50,295 bases of DNA from Candidatus Sulfomarinibacter kjeldsenii (GTDB taxonomy: Bacteria > Acidobacteriota > Thermoanaerobaculia > Thermoanaerobaculales > Sulfomarinibacteraceae): positions 1 through 50,295 of the forward strand of contig JACXWA010000121.1 in NCBI GenBank assembly GCA_014764485.1, in the 5' to 3' direction. The number at the start of each line of letters is the position of its first letter. The stretch's first letter is position 1. The translations under genes and the position numbers were made by a program. This document shows, piece by piece, positions 28,324 through 38,177 of the stretch. Below the pieces are notes generated by a model. That model made no database searches, was not told the origin of the DNA, and saw only the letters and a list, made by a program, of their open reading frames with translations.

Positions 28324-29112
28324 ATGGACAAGAAGTCCATTCCTGAGCTCGATTCTGTTGGTCTCATGGAGTTCGTCCGCGGACGGCAGGTTGACGAACT
28401 CGAGGTCTTGCAGGTCTTACGGTCGCCGTTCTGCACGGCTCAGATTGCGGAGCGAATTGCCTCCGAACCACGGCTCATGGGCACGCACGAAGTTCGTGAA
28501 AGGCTCGCGGGATTCCCGGGATTTACTTTTGGGCGCGCTCTGGATCTCCTGGCAACACTTCCTTGGACCTCGCTCCTGTCTCTGGCCCAATCGCCGCGGA
28601 CACCACCGGTAGTGCGCCGGCAGGCCGAACGCAAACTGCTCGCATCACTCTCATCGATGGCCCTTGGCGAGAAAATTGCCCTCGCGCGGCGGGCCCACAG
28701 AGCCCTCTTCCGACCTCTGATCAGTACGGCTGACGGACAGGTGCTCTGCGCCCTTCTCAACAATGCCCGTCTGGTGGAGAACGACATTCTCGTCATTCTC
28801 AACACCTCCGAGCCAACACGGGAGTTCTTCTCAGCGCTGGCGAACCATGTCAAATGGGGATCATACATCCGTGTCCGGCGAACTCTCGTCGTTTGTCCAC
28901 ACACGCCGCTACCGCTGGCCTTGAGTGTGCTCGTTCAGCTTTCGGTGGCGGAGATTCGACGGATCTTGGAGTATCCAAATCTGCCGGACAATGTGCGCGA
29001 GGCAGCGCAGTCACTGCTCCAAAGAGAAGCCACAGGACAGCGAAGGGTGATAGACTTCAGCGGTGATGACAGCGATGGAGGGTGTGCCCAACCACCCGAA
29101 AGCTTTCGGTGA
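28324..29112 (+). CDS. Helical-repeat protein of unknown function
   Basis: Leu-rich helical pattern; NARLVENDILVILNT...RRTLVVCPHTPLPLALSVLVQLSVAEIRRILEYPNLPDNVREAAQSLL resembles the end of the 29868-30938 product. Confidence 0.65.
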   Translation: MDKKSIPELDSVGLMEFVRGRQVDELEVLQVLRSPFCTAQIAERIASEPRLMGTHEVRERLAGFPGFTFGRALDLLATLPWTSLLSLAQSPRTPPVVRRQAERKLLASLSSMALGEKIALARRAHRALFRPLISTADGQVLCALLNNARLVENDILVILNTSEPTREFFSALANHVKWGSYIRVRRTLVVCPHTPLPLALSVLVQLSVAEIRRILEYPNLPDNVREAAQSLLQREATGQRRVIDFSGDDSDGGCAQPPESFR

Positions 29113-29875
29113 GGAGCTGCAGAGGCTGCGCGAAAGCACCGGGTTGAGTTTGGAAGACATCGCGGAAGAAACCAAGATCTCGAGGCAGATACTCAGATCC
29201 CTCGAATCGGGTGACTTCCGGTTTCTCCCGCAGAAGGTCTTCTGCCGAAATTTTGTCACCCAATACGCGGTGGTTGTCGGGGCCGATCCGGAGGAACTCG
29301 CTGACGGCTTCGAGGCAGCTTGGGAGAGGTTTCTGCTCGCCTCGGGAAATCACCTGCAGATTGAGATCGATGAAGCCCCATTCATTCAAGCGATTCGTTG
29401 GCGGTTTTGGCTGCCGGTGACGATTGCTGCGGCAATCCTGATTGTTGCGGCCGTGGTGATTCTGAGAGGTTCGGCGCCTGACGTACATCTCGCCGCTGAA
29501 AATCGATCCACTCCAATGCCACGAACGGCAACCAATCCTGTTCCGGCATCACCATCGATGCTCCCTACAGCAACGGAGATAGTAGACGAGGGCGACTACG
29601 TATCCATCCTGGTGAGGGTCCATCCGGAGATGGAGTGCTGGATTCACTTCCGTGATCGTAACGGCGTCGCCGGCGGTAAACTGCTGGCCGGAGGAACAGA
29701 GGAACGTATCGACCTCATGGGTCCGGTCAAGCTCACGGTCGGCGATGCTGACGCCGTTGTGATAGAAATCGCCGGGGTCGAGTACAGGGGCCTTGGTCGG
29801 CCGGGGCAGGTCGTACACACTGAAGTCAGCGGTGAAGGTCTGGTCGTTCTCGGGCCGAGGGCGAGAAATGAATGA
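29063..29875 (+). CDS. RodZ-like HTH transmembrane protein
   Basis: N-terminal HTH FGEELQRLRESTGLSLEDIAEETKISRQILRSLESGDFRFLPQKVFCRNFVTQYA; single TM; C-terminal beta domain. Confidence 0.85.
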   Translation: MMTAMEGVPNHPKAFGEELQRLRESTGLSLEDIAEETKISRQILRSLESGDFRFLPQKVFCRNFVTQYAVVVGADPEELADGFEAAWERFLLASGNHLQIEIDEAPFIQAIRWRFWLPVTIAAAILIVAAVVILRGSAPDVHLAAENRSTPMPRTATNPVPASPSMLPTATEIVDEGDYVSILVRVHPEMECWIHFRDRNGVAGGKLLAGGTEERIDLMGPVKLTVGDADAVVIEIAGVEYRGLGRPGQVVHTEVSGEGLVVLGPRARNE

Positions 29876-30938
29876 TCGGAAACCTCTTTCCGGCGCCGAC
29901 CTGATTGCCGGCATCGTCAAAGGTCAGGTGCCGCGTCAGGTCCGTCTCTTCGCAGCTCAGGGTCTACTCCCAATTTCACGCGAGGAGCTGTTGAGCCTTC
30001 AGTGTGTTCTCAGTTCGGACCCCAACGAAGAGCTGGCCAGCGTGGCTGCAGAATCGGTGCGGGGTGAAGAGCTGAGTACGATTCTAGACTGGCTTCGGGA
30101 CCATCCTCCGGAGTCGATAGTGCTGGATCAACTTATAAGGGTACGCGACGAAGAGGCCGTTTGGGCGCTGGTGGCGGGCCATTCTAATGTGTCCGACGAA
30201 ACTCTGCGCGTCATCGCGAAGAACGCTTCTCCCATGGTGCAGGACATCATCATCACCAACCAGGTGCGGCTCCTCGGTTGTCTCGAGATCCTCGACGACC
30301 TACGCGCCAACCCACAGGTCAATCAGGTGGTGTTACGCAGAATCCGTGAGTTCGAGGAAGAGTTTATCGAAAAGGTCTTAGCCGAGGAAGAAGCCGCGGC
30401 CAGAGCGGGACCGAGCGTTGAAGATGCGATCGAGGCGTTGCACGCTATTGGCGCCCACATCCCCAAAGAGACCTCGATGCCGTATCCGCTCACCGAGGAC
30501 GAAGAACTCGAGGACGCAATCAGAAAAGCAGGAAAGTCGGTTCATTCCAAACTCCTGACAATGAGTGTCCATGAACGCATTATTTGCGCCCTCAGGGGAA
30601 CTCGGGAAGAAAGGTCGCTTCTGATCAACAGCAGAAATCGGCTGATTCAAAGATCGGTGCTGGCCTGTCCAAAACTGAGTGACGGCGAAATTGAACAGTT
30701 TGCCGCCTCCAGGAGCATCGCCCAGGAGGTGATCAAGCTGATCGCCGCCAACACCCGATGGTTGCGACAGTATCCTATAATGTCGGCTCTTGCGATGAAC
30801 CCGAAAACCCCGGTCTACACCGCCAAGTCAATTCTTCCCCGCCTCAACCTCCGCGACAAGATGCGGGTTTCCCGCGATCGAAACCTCCCTCCAGTCACCC
30901 GGAAAATCGCTGAGAAACTCCTCGACACAAGGAGGTAG
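29868..30938 (+). CDS. Helical-repeat protein of unknown function, related to the 28324-29112 product
   Basis: NRLIQRSVLACPKLSDGEIEQFAASRSIAQEVIKLIAANTRWLRQYPIMSALAMNPKTPVYTAKSILPRLNLRDKMRVSRDRNLPPVTRKIAEKLL. Confidence 0.65.
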   Translation: MNDRKPLSGADLIAGIVKGQVPRQVRLFAAQGLLPISREELLSLQCVLSSDPNEELASVAAESVRGEELSTILDWLRDHPPESIVLDQLIRVRDEEAVWALVAGHSNVSDETLRVIAKNASPMVQDIIITNQVRLLGCLEILDDLRANPQVNQVVLRRIREFEEEFIEKVLAEEEAAARAGPSVEDAIEALHAIGAHIPKETSMPYPLTEDEELEDAIRKAGKSVHSKLLTMSVHERIICALRGTREERSLLINSRNRLIQRSVLACPKLSDGEIEQFAASRSIAQEVIKLIAANTRWLRQYPIMSALAMNPKTPVYTAKSILPRLNLRDKMRVSRDRNLPPVTRKIAEKLLDTRR

Positions 30939-31035
30939 ACGGGCGCTGCGCGGCCATAACCAGACTCATCCTCAGTCATTGCGAAGGTATTATGAACGTG
31001 GTAGTTTCGTCTTGGTGCCAATGGAGTAATCGAGG

Positions 31036-31695
31036 ATGCGGAAGCAAGTCACTTTTTATGACACATTAGGTGTCGAGCGGGATGCGCCCGACCAGGATAT
31101 TCGTGGTGCGTTTCGCAGGCTGGCCCTCAAATATCACCCTGATCGTTATTCCGACGGTCAGAGGGCGGATGCTGAGGAGCGGTTCCAGGGCATCACCGAG
31201 GCATTCAACATCCTCAGCCATCCCGAGAGTCGAGAGAAATACGACAAGGAAATTTCACAGGGAACCGACGTCAAATCGATGGATGCCAAGGAGATTTCGC
31301 GCCGGCTGGCTGCCAAGGGGTCCCAGCTGATGCGGGAGGGTAAAATGGCAGAGGCGATTGAATGCCTCAAAACAGCGGTTGACCACGACGACGACAATGC
31401 ACGGGCACATTATTTTTACGCCCAGGTCATAGCGCGAATTTCGGGCAGGGAACGTGACGCTCTGAGACACGTCGAAAAGGCGGTCAGCCTCGAATCAGAC
31501 AATGCTACGATGAAGGCTGAGGCCGCAGCGCTTTCAATGGCTGCGGGGATGAAGACGCGCGCCCTGCGCCACGCCCAACAGGCGCTCAGATTGGACCCAA
31601 CCAACGTCAAGGCGACCGAAGTCATCAACGAGCTTGAAGGCGAGGAAAACGGCAAGGGAGGAAGCCTTTTAGGGCGCCTCCGCGGAAAGAGCTGA
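31036..31695 (+). CDS. DnaJ-domain/TPR protein
   Basis: FYDTLGVERDAPDQDIRGAFRRLALKYHPDRYSD...FQGITEAFNILSHPESREKYD, then TPR-like repeats. Confidence 0.88.
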   Translation: MRKQVTFYDTLGVERDAPDQDIRGAFRRLALKYHPDRYSDGQRADAEERFQGITEAFNILSHPESREKYDKEISQGTDVKSMDAKEISRRLAAKGSQLMREGKMAEAIECLKTAVDHDDDNARAHYFYAQVIARISGRERDALRHVEKAVSLESDNATMKAEAAALSMAAGMKTRALRHAQQALRLDPTNVKATEVINELEGEENGKGGSLLGRLRGKS

Positions 31696-31701
31696 ACCAT
31701 A

Positions 31702-32514
31702 GTGAATCTGAACACGAAAAATCGGTTCGAACTGGAAGCATCGGGAGCCACCGATGTCGGAATGAAGCGTCGCCTCAATGAGGACGTTTTTGTCGTCGAC
31801 TCCGATGCCGGCATGTATCTCGTCGCCGATGGCATGGGTGGACATGCGGCGGGTGAGGTCGCTTCGAGGGTGGCGACTGATGAGATTCTGCGAGCATTCA
31901 CGGAAGGCACGAACGACGCGGATGAAACATGGCCCGAACACTGGGACGCAGATCGCAGTGCAACAGCCAATCTCATCGTTGATGCGATCGTAGCCGGCCA
32001 CCATCAGGTAACCACGGCGATGAACAACAACGCAGAGCTCAAGGGAATGGGTACGACCGTGGTGGTGGCAGTCTATCTCCGTGGCGAAGGCAAGATCGTG
32101 ATCTGCCACGTTGGTGACAGTCGGGCATACCGCTATCGGCGTGGGGGGCTTATGCTGCTCACCAATGACCATTCGTGGGTGCACGAGCAGGTCGAGGCCG
32201 GGTTCCTGACCGAGGAGGCAGCACGTACTCATCCTCTGAAGAACGTCGTCACCCAGGCCCTTGGAGGCAACAGCGAACCGAAGGTCGATGTCCTCGAGGA
32301 CAAAATCGATGAAGGCGATATCTACATGCTGTGTTCCGACGGATTGAACTCGATGTTGACCGATGCCGAGATCGCTGCGGTACTGGAAACTGGTGGATCC
32401 TTGGACGAAACGTGCGGTCGCCTGATCTCCGAAGCCAATGAGCGTGGCGGTAATGACAACATTAGCGTGGTCCTCATGCGCCTCCCGAGCTTCCAGTCGG
32501 TCAATCCCTCCTGA
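31702..32514 (+). CDS. PP2C-family Ser/Thr protein phosphatase
   Basis: GMKRRLNEDVFVVDSD; LVADGMGGHAAGEVAS; VGDSRAYRYR; LCSDGLNSML; GGNDNISVVL. Confidence 0.95.
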   Translation: MNLNTKNRFELEASGATDVGMKRRLNEDVFVVDSDAGMYLVADGMGGHAAGEVASRVATDEILRAFTEGTNDADETWPEHWDADRSATANLIVDAIVAGHHQVTTAMNNNAELKGMGTTVVVAVYLRGEGKIVICHVGDSRAYRYRRGGLMLLTNDHSWVHEQVEAGFLTEEAARTHPLKNVVTQALGGNSEPKVDVLEDKIDEGDIYMLCSDGLNSMLTDAEIAAVLETGGSLDETCGRLISEANERGGNDNISVVLMRLPSFQSVNPS

Positions 32515-32560
32515 GAGTTCCAAGTCTGATTCCTTAGGACACCGAGAATGCTGGTGAGAT

Positions 32561-34255
32561 ATGCAGGCCGAATTCAACCTTGAGTATTCCTCGCAGTACG
32601 GCGGTGTTCCGGGGCAACTTCTTCTGGTAATCCTCGATGGCGTAGGCCTGTACCGAGGATGTGCCGACGGCTACGACTGGAACGCCTTTGATCTGGCCAA
32701 CACCCCGAACCTCGATCGTCTCATTGCCGAGGCGCCTGTCTTTCTCGAACTCAAGGCCCACGGTTCGGCGGTCGGTCTGCCGAGCGAGAAGGATATGGGA
32801 AATTCCGAGGTAGGCCACAACGCGATCGGTGCCGGCAGGGTCTTCGAGCAGGGCGCCAAACTGGTGAACCAGGCGATTTCAAGCGGTGCTGTCTTCAGAG
32901 GGCAGACCTGGCACCGGCTGGTCGAAAACGTAAAGACCAATGACAGCACCTTTCACCTGATCGGCTTGCTGTCAGACGGGAATGTACACAGCCACATCGA
33001 CCACCTCGAGGCCCTGATTCGGCATCTCGCCATCGAGGGAGTGCGGAGAGTCAGGGTGCACGCATTGGCCGACGGTCGGGATGTCAACCCGGTCTCATAC
33101 GATTTCTATCTCCAAAAACTGGAACGGATCCTGGATGAGGTCAGCGATGCCGGCGTCGATGCGCGGTTGGCCTCGGGCGGCGGACGAATGCAGATAACGA
33201 TGGATCGCTACCAGGCCGACTGGGAAATGGTGCGGCGAGGATGGAACACGCATGTCGCGGGCGAGGGCAGGGGCTTTACGAGCGCCGGCGAGGCGGTCGA
33301 GGTGTTGCGGAGTGAAAACCCCGGCGTGATCGATCAGGACCTGCCGCCGTTTGTAATTACTGGCAGCGACGGGTTGCCGGTCGGTCCTGTCAACGACGGC
33401 GACTCGGTGGTGTTCTTCAACTTTCGCGGTGACCGCGCCATCGAGATTTCGCGCGCATTTTCTGAATCTGATTTCGATGTCTTTGAACGGACGCCCAACC
33501 CGGAGGTTCTGTACGCCGGAATGATGGAGTACGACGGGGATCTGAACATCCCGCCCCTCTTCCTGGTGCGTCCTCCGGCTATCTCTCGCACGCTCTCGGA
33601 GTATCTGGTCCACAACGGCATCAACCAGCTCGCGGTAGCCGAGACTCAGAAATTCGGACATGTGACATATTTCTGGAATGGCAATAACTCTGTGCCGTTC
33701 TACGCCACCCTCGAGGATTGTATCGAGGTGCCTTCTGAAAATGTCGCTTTCGACAAGAAACCGGAAATGAAGGCGCGCGAGGTGTGTGAAGAGGTGATCA
33801 AAGATCTCGAGACAAAGGCGCATAGATTCATCCGGGTCAACTTTGCGAATGGTGACATGGTTGGTCATACAGGTTCAATCGAAGCCGCGGTGCAAGCGAT
33901 AGAGGTAGTTGACGAATGCATCGGGCGTATCGAGGCCGGGGTCCAGGAGGCGGGAGCAACCATGGTCATCACGGCCGACCACGGAAATCTCGACATGATG
34001 AGGGAGGTCGATCAAGGAACCGGCATGACCAAGCTCGACGTCGATGGCAACCCGGTCGTCAAGACCAGCCACACCCTGTCTCCGGTGCCATGGTGTCTTG
34101 TCGGAGGCGACGCGGACGGTTTCAAAATCAACACCTCGGTAGAGGAACCGGGACTCGCCAACATCGCAGCGACCTTGCTAACCCTCCTCGGCTTCATCGC
34201 CCCTTCCGACTACCTCCCATCACTCGTCGAACGGATCGAGTCAGTTTTTGACTGA
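32561..34255 (+). CDS. gpmI: 2,3-bisphosphoglycerate-independent phosphoglycerate mutase (long form)
   Basis: LVILDGVG; KDMGNSEVGHNAIGAGRV; SDGNVHSHIDHL; ASGGGRMQITMDRYQADWEMVRRGW; GDMVGHTG; TADHGNLDMM. Confidence 0.93.
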   Translation: MQAEFNLEYSSQYGGVPGQLLLVILDGVGLYRGCADGYDWNAFDLANTPNLDRLIAEAPVFLELKAHGSAVGLPSEKDMGNSEVGHNAIGAGRVFEQGAKLVNQAISSGAVFRGQTWHRLVENVKTNDSTFHLIGLLSDGNVHSHIDHLEALIRHLAIEGVRRVRVHALADGRDVNPVSYDFYLQKLERILDEVSDAGVDARLASGGGRMQITMDRYQADWEMVRRGWNTHVAGEGRGFTSAGEAVEVLRSENPGVIDQDLPPFVITGSDGLPVGPVNDGDSVVFFNFRGDRAIEISRAFSESDFDVFERTPNPEVLYAGMMEYDGDLNIPPLFLVRPPAISRTLSEYLVHNGINQLAVAETQKFGHVTYFWNGNNSVPFYATLEDCIEVPSENVAFDKKPEMKAREVCEEVIKDLETKAHRFIRVNFANGDMVGHTGSIEAAVQAIEVVDECIGRIEAGVQEAGATMVITADHGNLDMMREVDQGTGMTKLDVDGNPVVKTSHTLSPVPWCLVGGDADGFKINTSVEEPGLANIAATLLTLLGFIAPSDYLPSLVERIESVFD

Positions 34256-34283
34256 CTTCACCGCCTTCTGTTAGAGTCCGTGG

Positions 34284-35240
34284 ATGGCGATTCCGACTCC
34301 ACCATTTCTTGAACCTATCGAAGAAATGCGATCTCGCATCATCGAGCTCGAGACTGCAGGCACCTCGAGTTCGACTACCGACGAAGACCTGATTCAGGCA
34401 AGGCGCGAGCTTGCGGCGAGGATCGACATGGTCTTCTCCAATTTGTCGCCTTGGCAGCAATGCCTTCTTGCGCGCCATCCGGAACGGCCATACACCCTGG
34501 CTTACATCCACAGCATTTTCACCGATTTCACCGAGCTGCACGGCGACCGCGCATTTGCTGATGACCCCGCCGTGGTCGCTGGACTTGCTCGTTTCGACGG
34601 CGATCCGGTCATCGTGGTTGGTCACCAGAAGGGCCGGGACACCGCAGAAAAGCTTCGCCGGAATTTCGGTATGCCGCGTCCTGAGGGGTACCGCAAGGCG
34701 CTTCGGATCATGAAGATCGGCGCTCAGTTCCGCCGCCCGATCATCTGCTTTGTTGATACTCCAGGGGCGTACCCGGGGATCGACGCTGAACAGCGGGGAC
34801 AGGCGGAGGCGATCGCCAACAATCTCGTCGAGATGGCCGCCTTCCCGGTACCAATCATCGTCATTGTGACCGGTGAAGGGGGTTCCGGCGGGGCCCTCGC
34901 CCTGGGGATCGGCGACCGGGTGTTGATGTTGGAGCATGCGATCTATTCAGTCATCTCGCCCGAGGGATGTGCTGCCATTTTATGGAAGGACCAGGCTCGG
35001 GCGGAGGATGCGGCGCGTGCGCTTCGGTTGACCGCCAAAGACCTCAGAAAATTCAACATTATTGACGAGATCATCCCCGAGCCTTCCGGAGGCGCCCACA
35101 TGGACCCGGGCACGATGGCGGAGTCAATATCGGCTGCAATCCGCCGTAATCTCAAGCCCTTGCGCAAGCTCAAGGCAGACTCGCTGGTCACGCGGCGTTA
35201 CAAAAAGTTCCGGTCGATGGGCGTCTTCACCGACCGCTGA
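34284..35240 (+). CDS. accA: Acetyl-CoA carboxylase carboxyltransferase subunit alpha
   Basis: HGDRAFADDPAVVAG; NFGMPRPEGYRKALR; FVDTPGAYPGIDAEQRGQAEAIA; GEGGSGGALALGIGDRVLM. Confidence 0.97.
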   Translation: MAIPTPPFLEPIEEMRSRIIELETAGTSSSTTDEDLIQARRELAARIDMVFSNLSPWQQCLLARHPERPYTLAYIHSIFTDFTELHGDRAFADDPAVVAGLARFDGDPVIVVGHQKGRDTAEKLRRNFGMPRPEGYRKALRIMKIGAQFRRPIICFVDTPGAYPGIDAEQRGQAEAIANNLVEMAAFPVPIIVIVTGEGGSGGALALGIGDRVLMLEHAIYSVISPEGCAAILWKDQARAEDAARALRLTAKDLRKFNIIDEIIPEPSGGAHMDPGTMAESISAAIRRNLKPLRKLKADSLVTRRYKKFRSMGVFTDR

Positions 35241-35409
35241 CCGACCATTCCCATGTCCATTCGCGCCCATCTGGCCCGCGGCACACCCGGTCTCCCGGCG
35301 CTGACAGGCAATCCCGGAAGTTCTTCGGCCCGGCGACGAAAGATGGTGAGATTCGCCCGCTCATGCCGTATTGTGGCGTCATGGCCCATTTGATTGAAGG
35401 GGCGCCGAG

Positions 35410-37362
35410 ATGAGTGAGTCGTCGAGAAACTGGATTCGGCGCCTCACAACCGCTGCAATGTTGCTGATACTTGTCGCTTTGGCGGTAACGGTCAGTCAAC
35501 GTTTTCGGAAATTCCGGACCCCGGTAACGGAGGTCAGTCGTGGAGACGTCGAAAGCGGCGGCGGCGACCGCGCGATCGGCGTCTACACCGGTTTTGAATA
35601 CGTCGAAAGAGTTGCGGGGAAACTGATATTCGAGTTGATGTCCAAGCGCACACTTGGGCTTTCTTCAGGTTGGCACGAGATCGAAGGAGTAAGGCTGCAG
35701 TTTTATCGAGATGGGGGACCTGGGCCGGTTTTGATCGCGGATGGCGCGAGCTTCAACATCCAGACTCGGGATGCGCGGCTTGAAGGTGGCGTTCGGATCG
35801 AAATGCCGAATGGCGCTGTATTGACGACCGACGCCGGGAGATTCGAGGCCAGCTCTCGACGTTTTACCGCCAACTCGGATGTCTATTTTTTCTCCGGCGC
35901 CAGCTTCGGGCGAGCTCGGAACGCGGCGTACGACCTCGAACGCGATGAAGTGATTCTGTCCGAAGGCGTGGTTTTGACTGCCGATGATGGCACCACCCTG
36001 TCGGCTCCATCTGCCGTTTATCAGAGATCGAAGCAGACGATCTTGTTTCGGGATGGCGGTCGAGTTCAGCTGAGAGACGCTGAAGTCAAAGCTCCGAAAA
36101 TGACGGTCGTCCTTGAAGAGAACGATGGCCCGCCCATCAGAATCGACCTTGCTGGCGGCGTTGAGGCACGGGTTGGAGGATTGTCGGAGGGGGGTTGGGT
36201 CGAAGCCCAAATGGAAAGAGCCATTGCGGAGCGCGATGCCAGGGGCCGATGGCAAATCGACGCCACCACTTCCGGGCCATGGGTCACGATCCGGTTTAGA
36301 GGTGGCGAAGGCTATTTCGAGCGAACCCTTCGGACCTGGATCCTGCGTGCCGTAATCAGCGATAACGGTATTCTCAACCTTCGCGCCGAGAAGGGCGTAT
36401 GCATTCACGAGATTCCGGCCGAGGGGCCTCCGAGGTGGGGTGAGGCCGAGGAGGCCCGTGTTTGGTTCTCAGATGGTCAGGCAACCGACGTAGAACTTTT
36501 TCAGGACGTTGTACTTCGTGCTGGTGACCTCGAGGGCCGAGGCTATCGTGCACGCCTCTCGCCACAGGCCGGATTGACGATGCTACACGGAGATCCTACA
36601 GGGCCGGAGAGGGTCCTGCTGCTGAACGAACGGGGCCGCGTGAGCTGTGACAGGGCGCAGATATTCAATCAAGATGGACGGGCGGAAGCCCGCGGCAACG
36701 TTCAAGGCTCCATCTCGGACGTGTCGATCATGAAAAACGTCGGAAATGATTCGTCGGATGATCCAGCCCACTTTGCCGCTGAAGTCTTAGAGGTCAGTGG
36801 CGAAGGCGCTGTCTATCATCTCCGCGAGAACACGAGGTTCTGGCAAGGGCATCGTCTCCTTCTTGCCGACGATGTTGTGTACCAGCACGAGCTGACCACT
36901 GTTCGCGCCGCCGGGCACGTCAGAACAACTCTCCCCGCCTCACATCTCGAACTCGAGGGTAGCCCGGAGGAAGATGTGGTGGTTGTCGCGAGATCCCTGG
37001 ACTTCAGTCAGGCGACTGGCGAGGCAATCTACCGCGGGAACGTTCGCTACAGCGATCCCAAGCACACGCTGGCTGCGGCGGAATTGACGGTTTTCTTCGA
37101 CGAAAACAATGAGGTTACGGCGGTGGAAGCCATCGGGGCGGTAGAGCTGGTCGAGTTGGAGACCGGGCGCCGAATGACCGGTCAGCGGGCCCGACGCGAG
37201 GTCGCAACGCAGGCCGTGACCATCACCGGCAACCCGGTGCGTCTCTCCGATGATGCGGGCAACGTGGTCTCGGGGTCTTCGTTGACCTGGAATCAGGCCG
37301 ATGGTACCGTCGCGGTCGCCGGAGGCACCGAGACAATTTACTACCCCGAGGAGACCCCCTGA
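35410..37362 (+). CDS. LptC/OstA(LptA)-like LPS transport protein, 650 aa
   Basis: N-terminal TM, LptC-like region ([21 protein letters not shown]), then OstA-like beta-jellyroll repeats ([30 protein letters not shown]); directly upstream of lptB. Confidence 0.8.
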   Translation: MSESSRNWIRRLTTAAMLLILVALAVTVSQRFRKFRTPVTEVSRGDVESGGGDRAIGVYTGFEYVERVAGKLIFELMSKRTLGLSSGWHEIEGVRLQFYRDGGPGPVLIADGASFNIQTRDARLEGGVRIEMPNGAVLTTDAGRFEASSRRFTANSDVYFFSGASFGRARNAAYDLERDEVILSEGVVLTADDGTTLSAPSAVYQRSKQTILFRDGGRVQLRDAEVKAPKMTVVLEENDGPPIRIDLAGGVEARVGGLSEGGWVEAQMERAIAERDARGRWQIDATTSGPWVTIRFRGGEGYFERTLRTWILRAVISDNGILNLRAEKGVCIHEIPAEGPPRWGEAEEARVWFSDGQATDVELFQDVVLRAGDLEGRGYRARLSPQAGLTMLHGDPTGPERVLLLNERGRVSCDRAQIFNQDGRAEARGNVQGSISDVSIMKNVGNDSSDDPAHFAAEVLEVSGEGAVYHLRENTRFWQGHRLLLADDVVYQHELTTVRAAGHVRTTLPASHLELEGSPEEDVVVVARSLDFSQATGEAIYRGNVRYSDPKHTLAAAELTVFFDENNEVTAVEAIGAVELVELETGRRMTGQRARREVATQAVTITGNPVRLSDDAGNVVSGSSLTWNQADGTVAVAGGTETIYYPEETP

Positions 37363-38093
37363 GCCCCAAAGCCCTCGATCTCGTAGCACAGGGCCTGCGC
37401 AAGGCCTACAGACGCCGCTGGGTCGTGGATGGAATTACACTTGGGATCGCACCGGGGGAGATCGTCGGTCTCCTGGGTCCGAACGGGGCGGGAAAGACCA
37501 CCACGTTCTACATGATGGTCGGACTCGTTCAACCAAACGAAGGACGGGTCATTCTCGGCGACCGCGACATCACTTCCGAACCGATGTATCGGCGCGCCCG
37601 AATGGGTGTCGCCTACCTCGCCCAGGAACCCAGCTCATTCAAGCACCTCTCGGTAGAAGACAATATCTGGCTGATTTTGGAAGCGCTGGGTGTCGAAACG
37701 CGGGAGGCGCACGAAAGAATCGATCGCCTGTTGGAGGACTTCGGTTTGGGCGATCTACGGACACAGCGCGCTGAGACTCTGTCGGGCGGTGAGAGGCGCC
37801 GGCTCGAGGTGGCCCGCGCTCTCGCAACCGAACCAACCTTTATTTTGCTGGACGAACCCTTCGCAGGCATCGACCCGTTGGCGGTTCTCGACCTGCAGCG
37901 AATCATACGTCGTCTTAAATCACTGGGAATAGGTGTTTTAATCACAGACCATAACGTTCGAGAAACGTTGAAGATCACCGATCGCGCCTATATAATCAAA
38001 GACGGCAAGATTTTTGCTACAGGTGACCCTGTCGATCTATCGGAAAACCGGGACGTGCGGCGGATTTACCTCGGCGAGGACTTCACGCTCTGA
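37359..38093 (+). CDS. lptB: LPS export ABC transporter ATP-binding protein (probable CTG start)
   Basis: [60 protein letters not shown]. Only CTG 37359 precedes the conserved N-terminus; GAGGAG at 37348-37353. Confidence 0.92.
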   Translation: MSPKALDLVAQGLRKAYRRRWVVDGITLGIAPGEIVGLLGPNGAGKTTTFYMMVGLVQPNEGRVILGDRDITSEPMYRRARMGVAYLAQEPSSFKHLSVEDNIWLILEALGVETREAHERIDRLLEDFGLGDLRTQRAETLSGGERRRLEVARALATEPTFILLDEPFAGIDPLAVLDLQRIIRRLKSLGIGVLITDHNVRETLKITDRAYIIKDGKIFATGDPVDLSENRDVRRIYLGEDFTL

Positions 38094-38177
38094 GTTTGCT
38101 GAGCGGCCGCTGTGCCATCGATGAGCCGGTTCCGAACCAAAGATATTCGGGGAGCAACTTGAGGATCCAAGCGACAT

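Noticed and set aside
31669-32577. 302-aa minus-strand ORF
   Set aside because: Antisense to the PP2C phosphatase; no recognisable domain.
33095-33868. 257-aa minus-strand ORF
   Set aside because: Antisense to gpmI; shadow ORF.
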